Notes under the pieces: generated by a model
Databases searched by the model: none
Seen by the model: the letters and a program-made list of their open reading frames with translations, nothing else
Told to the model about the DNA's origin: nothing
Shown: positions 57,713 through 64,000 of the stretch, in pieces
Position numbering within the stretch: position 1 is the first letter of the stretch
Layout of the letters: each line of letters starts with the position of its first letter
DNA from: Conus ventricosus
Taxonomy: Eukaryota > Mollusca > Gastropoda > Neogastropoda > Conidae
Length of the DNA: 64,000 nt
Direction: 5' to 3'
NCBI GenBank assembly: GCA_018398815.1
Contig: CM031626.1
Location: 43,720,319-43,784,318 of the forward strand
Program-made: the position numbers and the translations under genes

Positions 57713-58774
57713 ACAGAATGAGCAGACCCACCAAGGGCCGGCTGAAAAGAGGCAGCTTCATCCACCAGTCAAGACGCCTTGAAAGACAGATCCCAGTCTT
57801 GATGGAACACGAAGCAAAGCCTATCGCGGCAAATGTCACCCACCCGTCTTGGAAGAGGCAGGTGTTCCCGACAGTCGTCACCAGCATTCCCGGAGTGCAG
57901 AAGAGAGGAACACAGTCAGACACCCAAAGGAAAGCCCTGGCCATGGAGTACATCTGCAACCAGTACCCCCAGAAGACTGGACCCATGTCTTTACAGATGG
58001 CTCCGCCACAGAAGCAAAGAGGGATGGTGGAGCTGGAATCTTCCTCCGATACAAAGACGGAGATGAAGAAATTGCAATCCCAACAGGAAAATACTCCACC
58101 AACTTCCGAGCTGAGCGAGAAGCTCTCTGTGAGGCAGCCACAACAGTCTCGCAGAACTCCATAAGAACAACAGGGCAGGTGGTGGTGTTCTCAGACGCTC
58201 TCTCCGTACTCCAAGCCCTCAAGAATTCCCGCTGCAAAGAACAGAACCATCTTGCTTCAGCCCTTGTTGGCCCTGAGTGCCAGAGTGGAGAAAGTGGTGA
58301 TGCAATGGGTACCAGCACACTGTGGTATCAGAGGCAACGAAAAAGCAGATATTCTGGCAAAAGATGGTGCACAGAAGGAGCAGGCCAACAACCTGGTGTC
58401 ATATGATGAAATCAAGACAATCATCATGGCACAGCAAGGAATAAAGTGGCACCTCCAGCACCCCAAACACAACCCAGAAGACAAATACCATTTGCTGGAC
58501 GACGGGAACAGGTCAAGATCTTCCGCCTGAGGACTGGACACAATCGCCTGCACCACCACATGCACACAAAATTTGGCATTGGACAGAGTGGAGAGTGCCC
58601 TTGTGGTGAGGACTAATGACAACAGACCACATCCTTCAAGACTGTATGACGCATGCAGCATCCAGAAGGAAGTACTGGCCAACACCGACAGCAGTGGAAG
58701 CCAAGTTGTACGGCACCCTGGAGGAGCTGCGGTGGACGGCAGCCTTCATCGAGGACACCGGGCTGCTCATCTAA
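57713..58774 (+). pseudogene. LINE RNase H domain and C-terminal Cys/His motif
   Basis: HVFTDGSATEAKRDGGAGIF (Asp), STNFRAEREAL (Glu), VVVFSDALSVLQAL (Asp) and, after a frame slip near 58250, VVMQWVPAHCGIRGNEKADI (Asp) give a full RNase H set. It is followed by FRLRTGHNRLHHHMHTKFGI, a Cys-x-Cys motif, TDHILQDC and RWTAAFIEDTGLLI before TAA at 58772-58774. RNase H after RT is typical of I-group elements, including Nimb-type LINEs of snails. Confidence 0.88.
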
Positions 58775-58804
58775 TGGGAAGCGAACGAGGAAAAAGAAGA
58801 AGAA

Positions 58805-60665
58805 CCACCAAATATCACTGTTATCAACCATCAAATATCACTGCTATCAACCATCAAATATCACTTTTATTAACCACCAAATATCACAGTGTCACAAACC
58901 ACCAAATATCACTGTTATCAACCACCAAATATCACTATGTTATCAACCACCAATATCACTGTTACCAACCACCAAATATCACTGTTACCAACCACCAAAT
59001 ATCACTGTTACAAACCACCAAATATCACTGTTACCAACCACCAAATATCACTGTTATCAACCACCAGATATCACTGTTATCAACCACCAGATATCACTGT
59101 TATCAACCACCAAATATCACTGTGCTATCAACCACCAAATATCACTGTGTTATCAACCACCAAATATCACTGAGTCATCAACCACCAAATATCACTATGT
59201 TATCAACCACCAAATATCACTGTTATTAACCACCAAATATCACTGTTTTCAACCATCAACTACCACTTTCATCAACCACCAAATATCATTGTTATCAACC
59301 ATCAAATATCACTGTTGTCAACCACCAAATATCACTGTGTTATCAACCACCAAATATCACTGTGTTATCAACCACCAAATATCACTTATCAACCACCAAA
59401 TGTTATCAACCACCAAATATCACTGTTATCAACCACCAAATATCACTGTGTTATCAACCACCAAATATCACTGTTATCAACCACCCAATATCACTGTGTT
59501 ATCAACCACCAAATATCACTGTTATCAACCACCAAATATCACTGTTATCAACCACCAAATATCACTGTTATCAACCACCAAATATCACTGTTGTCAACCA
59601 CCAAATATCACTGTTGTCAACCACCCAATACCACTGTGTTGTCAACACCAAACTCACTGTTATCAAACCCCAAACATCACTGTTATCAACCACCAAATAT
59701 CACTGCTATCAACCACCCAATACCACTGTGTTAATAATAATAATAAATCGAGATTATATAGGCTCTTCGATGAGGGAAGACTCATCCTCAGACCGCTTTA
59801 CATACAGGAAAAATAAAAGTTTCCATAAACAGATATCACTGTTATCAACCACCAATATCACTGTTATCAACCACCATAATATCACGTTATCAACCCCAAA
59901 TATCACTGTTGTCAACCACCAAATATCACTGTTATCAACCACCAAATATCACTGTTAAACACCAAATATCACTGTTGTCAACCAACCAAATATCACTGTT
60001 ATCAACCACCAAATATCATGTTATCAACCACCAAATATCACTGTTATCAACCACCAAATATCACTGTTGTCAACCACCAAATATCACTGTTATCAACCAC
60101 CAAATATCACTGTTGTCAACCACCAAATATCACTGTTATCAACCACCAAATATCACAGTGTTGCCAACCACCAAACATCACTGTTATCAACCACCAAATA
60201 TCACCGTTATCAACCACAAATATCACTGTTTCAACCACCAAATATCACTGTGTTGCGACCACCAAATATCACTGTTATCAACCACCAAATATCAGTGTTA
60301 TCAACCACCAAACATCACTGTTATCAACCACCAAATATCACTGTAATCAACCACAGATATCACTGTTATCAACCACCAAATATCACTATGTTATCAACCA
60401 CCAAGTATCACTGTGGTGTCAACCACCAAACATCACTGTTATCAACCACCAAATATCACTGTTATCAACCACCAAACATCACTGTTATCAACCACCAATA
60501 TCACTGTAATCAACCACCAATATCACTGTTATCAACCACCAAACATCACTGTTATCAACCACCAAATATCACTGCTATCAACCACCAAATATCACTGTGT
60601 ATCAACCACCAACACAGTATTCTAAGTGATATATCACAACCAAATATCACTGTATAAAACCAAAC
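58805..60665. repeat. Satellite, 23-25 bp unit, right block
   Basis: Continuation of the ATCAACCACCAAATATCACT array, about 80 units, with CCAGATATC, CCAAACATC and CCCAATACC variants. It is interrupted at about 59733-59832. Confidence 0.95.
59730..59832 (+). mobile_element. About 100-bp retroelement-tail-like insert in the satellite
   Basis: The insert reads TTAATAATAATAATAAATCG, AGATTATATAGGCTCTTCGA and CGCTTTACATACAGGAAAAA. An ATT run plus a 'CGCTTTACATACAGG' motif is like the 3' ends of L2-type LINEs or SINEs. No duplication could be assigned within the array. Confidence 0.55.
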
Positions 60666-60888
60666 ACATCAACCACCAAACACCACTGTTTAAATTACTA
60701 TCAGCCACCAACTAATGACATTAAACATGAATACACAAAACATTTTAATACAGTATTTTTTGTGTAGTCTAGCTGACAAACAAACCAATACACAAAGATA
60801 CAAAAAAATATCTCGCGTTAACGTGAAAAAAAATAGCACATAGTACTTGCATGCAAAACACAGTTCACACACACACACACTAACTAAC

Positions 60889-61055
60889 CATAACTGAAAA
60901 TCCTGGTGTGGTCAAGCGTACACTGAAGAGACACCCTAGATGGTTCAGCACTGCCACGTGATACCCACAATCCTGTGCACATGTCACCAACGCCCGAATG
61001 TAGGAACTTTCGCTGCTGCTTCCAAATCCCGGACACACCATCATGCAGTAGCCTC
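60889..61055 (-). CDS. ABHD2: ABHD2-like gene, exon (MMVCPGFGSSSESSYIRAL)
   Basis: The acceptor TCTGTATATCCCAG is followed by two bases and codons GYCMMVCPGFGSSSESSYIR, then CAQDCGYHVAVLNHLG and RLTTPGFSVM. These match the oxyanion-side strand ('M(V/I)(V/I)CPG') and the 'GY..AVLNHLG' strand of ABHD2, and identify the gene best. The left boundary is ambiguous: GT occurs at 60888, 60884 and 60880, and use of the second (exon end 60885) gives the phase that fits exon 52692-52869. A GT run follows the donor. Confidence 0.88.
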
Positions 61056-61384
61056 CTGGGATATACAGAGAGAGTCATCCTGTACACAGGGTGTACGACC
61101 AGTCCTCTTCAACACAAACACACAATGGTGGGCAGCCTTTATATGAAATGTACAACCAAACCCCCCTTTAGTGCCACACTACTTATCAGCTCTGAGAGGA
61201 TATAGACAGAGACTGAGGCTGAGACAGACCCACAAGTGGGAGGGAAGGTTTTGGGGGTGGAGGTGTAGACTGGGAAGGGAAAGCCAGACAAAAGATGAAG
61301 ACACACAGAGAAAGACATAGAGACAGAGAGGTACAGACAGATCGTAGCATACAGACAGGTGGAATGGCTGCAACAGAATCACAC

Positions 61385-61388
<4 letters not shown>

Positions 61389-61417
<29 letters not shown>

Positions 61418-61430
61418 CACACACACAAGG
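61389..61430. repeat. CA microsatellite
   Basis: ACACAC run interrupted by AACACA. Confidence 0.93.
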
Positions 61431-61434
61431 GAGG

Positions 61435-61497
61435 CACCAATTCGGTCACCTGGCTGCCTGAGGCAAGTACAAATCCATATGGATGAGTGGTTTGAAA
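61435..61497 (-). CDS. Possible upstream ABHD2-like exon (HPYG segment)
   Basis: After an acceptor-like CATCTACAATTCAG the minus strand reads FQTTHPYGFVLASGSQVTEL and VPPL. ABHD2 proteins have an 'HPYG' motif followed by '(F)xxxSDGxTxxxDLFEP' just before the strand encoded at 60889-61055, and the order here would fit. The match is short and the expected acidic residues are missing, so this is only a candidate. Confidence 0.28.
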
Positions 61498-61730
61498 CTG
61501 AATTGTAGATGCACAGAAACCACAATATGATACAGTCATGTTGGCTCTCATTCCTCCATGCGCTCACTTGCTACATCTCATCATTTTTTTCACATTGCCA
61601 CAAAGTCTTCACTCCACTATAATGCTATGGGTACACATCTATAATATTATAAAAAACAAAATGTTTAAAACCAGTACACAAGCGAGGGGAGAGAGGAGTG
61701 GGTTGAATGGCCAGAAATGGACCCCCAGGG

Positions 61731-61790
61731 TGCATGGACCCCCAGGCTGCATGGACCCCCAGGCTGCATGGACCCCCAGGGTGCCATTTG
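61731..61790. repeat. 17-bp tandem repeat, about four copies
   Basis: The unit is TGCATGGACCCCCAGGC. Confidence 0.9.
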
Positions 61791-61823
61791 TGCTGAAGAA
61801 GATATTTGTCATCATTTTGACAG

Positions 61824-62225
61824 GGGGGCCGGAATAGCTCAGTTGGTAGAGCACCGGACTCATGATCCTGGGGTTGCGGGTTCGAATTTTGGTACGGGGA
61901 TTTTTCCCAAAGATTTAACATGGTTCTGACTCCATTCCCCACAAGCCCTTCGAATGAGACTACAAACCGAGGTTCCGTGTGTGTGAACGCACGCACAACA
62001 CTTGCACACACGTAAAATCCCATCACTAACTTTCGGAAGAAAGGCCAGTTTGACCATTGGTATGGATGACACATTACACATAGCATGCACCTTCCCAAAG
62101 ATGGAGTATGGCTGCCTTAATGGCAGGATAAAAAAAACGGTTCATACACACAAAACTCCACTGTCTGCTTATACAGGCAGTGTCCACACGAGTGTCAGCC
62201 TGCGTACGCAGGAGGAAGAAAGAGA
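61824..62225 (+). mobile_element. Complete tRNA-derived SINE, 402 bp, 13-bp target-site duplication
   Basis: The head GCCGGAATAGCTCAGTTGGT carries an A box and GGGTTCGAATT a B box. The body passes TTCGAATGAGACTACAAACC, ACTTTCGGAAGA, GGTATGGATGACACATTACA and GGAGTATGGCTGCCTTAATG and ends CAGCCTGCGTACGCAGGAGG with GAA-type repeats. Perfect repeats ATCATTTTGACAG flank it (61811-61823 and 62226-62238). It is the most complete copy of the family here and gives the full structure of the fragments at 1806-1970 and 30247-30395. Confidence 0.92.
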
Positions 62226-62324
62226 ATCATTTTGACAGCATCAGGCTTAGTGCAAAACAAACTGTTTTGGCTGGGATTTCCTGCTAGTCTGCTGAAATGG
62301 GTTTGATTTTGATGCAACTTGTTC

Positions 62325-62392
62325 GGAAAGGAGGTGGGGAGGTTAGGAAAGGAGTAGGGAGGTTAGGAAAGGAGGTGGGGAGGGGGATATAT
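62325..62392. repeat. Short G-rich tandem repeat, three copies
   Basis: The unit is about GGAAAGGAGGTGGGGAGGTTA. Confidence 0.8.
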
Positions 62393-62529
62393 GGCGATAC
62401 CTTTTTAGGGCTAGTAATAATAACTTTGTTGGGCTACTGAATTTTTTTGAATAACAGGTGAAAAATCCAAACCTCTGCAGCCCATGCACACAACACACAT
62501 GAACAGAGCAACAGGCAAAGTGTAGAGAG

Positions 62530-62726
62530 GAGGGGGGGGGGGGGGGGAGGAGATGAATATGACTTGAGAACTGATGACCTCACGACCAGACAGACATGCT
62601 TTGGGATCCGATTTTGTACAGCTTTTCACATCGGACATAAAACATGTGCACCCTTCGAAGGTTTTAAATTAGATGTATGTTTTCACATTTGGAGTTCAGT
62701 GGGGGGGGGGGGGGGGGGGGGGGGGG
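62530..62726. repeat. Two G-runs
   Basis: G tracts at about 62532-62547 and 62700-62726. Confidence 0.85.
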
Positions 62727-63114
62727 TCTTCAGCAAGACAGACAGTACAGCTTGAACTGTTGCTGACTGTGACAATCATCACTGAAGATAGACATCACTG
62801 GAAGTTGAAATGAGGAATACTGTGAAATATCTCACACTTTTTCTTTCATCGTCTTTTTTTTCTTCTTTTATTTGTTTGTTTTCTCTTTTCAACAGCATGG
62901 GTGCTAGCACTGCCCTGTTGCCAAACCTGAAACTAAAAATGCCGAGAGCCGTAAACCTGAAAATCCCATATATGTGCTTAGTCAGTAATACTGCAATGCT
63001 AACACAGGTCAGGCATAGACAGCCGCCTTGGAGATGTGGGGATGAGAGGACAATGTTGGCGAAGTGGGCCCATTGGCTTATGGTAGGTATACAGGGATAA
63101 GGATAGTGCCCTAA

Positions 63115-63160
63115 TAGGGGGGGTGGGGGTGGGGGGTGGGGGTGGGGTGGGGGTGGGGTA
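63115..63160. repeat. G-rich GGGGT repeat
   Basis: GGGGGTGGGGGTGGGGGGTG and similar, a potential G-quadruplex. Confidence 0.8.
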
Positions 63161-63301
63161 ATAGAGCAATCCCCCTTTTCCCACAAAATGTTTTCTCGCT
63201 TACAAACGTTTTTTGATGCTCTCTCTTTGTAGAAGCTTTAAAAATTCAACATTAAAGTCCTTTCACAATAATATTGTCTACCTTTGTCAATCAGTTCCTT
63301 A

Positions 63302-63425
63302 CTCTCTCTCTCTCTCTCTCTCTCTTCACTCTCTCTACTCTCTCTCTCTCTCTCTCTTCTCGCTCTCTCTCTCACACACACACACAACACACACACACAC
63401 ACCACACACACACACACACACAAAG
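63302..63425. repeat. CT then CA microsatellite
   Basis: CT runs (63302-63373) followed by CA runs (63374-63422). Confidence 0.93.
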
Positions 63426-63429
63426 AGAC

Positions 63430-64000
63430 AGATCTAATCAGGTAGGAACGAAATAGTATTTCACATGAAAAATTCAGACAGCTGCATGCAGTGGCACAAA
63501 CATGAATAGCATTTCTTTTATATCAGATTTTATATGTGTTTCCTTCAGGTGTAATGCATGAACAAAACAACTTTGAATTGTTGACTTGGCAAACCATAAC
63601 TTTAGGAGCCCATTTCTGTTAATGGACATTGCTGCCAAAAACAGTACAAACATAAACACTTGTATATTACAGACAAGATTTGTACGCGTTATACATATTA
63701 CTGTTTCTTATAATTTGTATGAATGTATTTAAGAAAAGAAAGTGAACAGGAAATAATTTCCGACCGTTTCCTAAATCAAAACAAAAACCCAGCACAATTT
63801 CTTTAGATGAACTTAAGCCCAAATACGATTTGCCTTGCTAAAGTCAAAGTAAAAAAGGCACACTGTTACACTAACAGTATAAATTACATACACAAAATAT
63901 GTTATTCCATTGTATGATGAATTTTTTCATCACTGTTCAGTGCAACAGCATTACAATACTGACTAGAAAATATCCAAAACTATGTATAGATCCTGAGCTT
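63430..64000. other. No recognised feature
   Basis: A/T-rich single-copy sequence without coding or repeat signal that I can support. Confidence 0.5.

Larger units (their letters stand above)
54501..58804 (+). mobile_element. I/Nimb-like LINE (EN-RT-RNase H), 4.3 kb, inserted in the 23-bp satellite
   Basis: The element begins CCGGGACCAGACTGCCTCCA and ends in a GAA/A-rich tail (AGGAAAAAGAAGAAGAA). CCACCAAATAT stands on both sides (54490-54500 and 58805-58815), consistent with a target-site duplication, though the array itself supplies such repeats. It has about 410 bp of 5' leader and one long ORF region with endonuclease, reverse transcriptase, RNase H and a Cys/His motif. An ORF1 (Gag-like) is not visible. 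Frameshifts and stops inactivate it as shown. Confidence 0.88.

Noticed and set aside
61826..61900. tRNA gene
   Set aside because: A and B boxes are present but the stem pairing is poor, and the sequence continues into a SINE body with target duplications at both ends. The same applies to 35961-36035.

Overview
The window looks like nuclear DNA from an invertebrate animal. It has split genes with GT-AG introns, tRNA-headed SINEs, non-LTR and LTR retrotransposons, a Tc1-type transposon and very dense minisatellites and microsatellites. The repeat types (CA-rich microsatellites, an L2/CR1-like tail with a 3' ATT repeat, an I/Nimb-like LINE with RNase H, SINEs ending in ATT-type tails) suggest a mollusc, probably a gastropod. 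No species can be named from the sequence alone.

Two host genes can be supported, arranged tail to tail. At the left edge (1-1203, + strand) is the 3' end of a Ser/Thr/Pro-rich protein with two SxIP motifs; it is readable only if two one-base breaks are allowed. From about 61.5 kb back to 24.67 kb on the - strand lies most of an ABHD2-like alpha/beta hydrolase (acylglycerol lipase family). Eight exons join in phase and carry the catalytic Ser (GLSMGAN), Asp (NAEDDP) and His (HGGHLG); a ninth exon is a weak candidate. The N-terminus lies beyond the right edge or was not recognised.

The 1.2-24.6 kb region holds no recognised host exon. It is a succession of minisatellites (28, 29, 33, 35, 37, 39, 40, 43, 44, 51, 54, 68, 76, 94 and about 130 bp units), plus a broken zinc-finger fragment and an L2-like LINE 3' end.

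The ABHD2 introns are filled with repeats. They contain a 4.9 kb satellite of 23-bp units (25.2-30.2 kb), arrays that contain copies of the adjacent splice sites (33.0-33.5, 36.6-39.0 and probably 49.9-51.5 kb), and an unclassified 1.84 kb TIR element (33.56-35.40 kb). They also hold a complete but inactivated 1338-bp Tc1 element (36620-37957), SINEs and an 8.2 kb Ty3/Gypsy element (41501-49685, - strand). That element has 2.2 kb LTRs, a tRNA-Pro primer site, a SCAN-like Gag and a pol order with integrase ahead of RNase H, as in the Gmr1 group. A 4.3 kb EN-RT-RNase H LINE (54501-58804) sits inside a second 23-bp array.

Many reading-frame breaks are single-base deletions, and several arrays degrade irregularly. 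Part of the apparent decay may therefore be assembly error.
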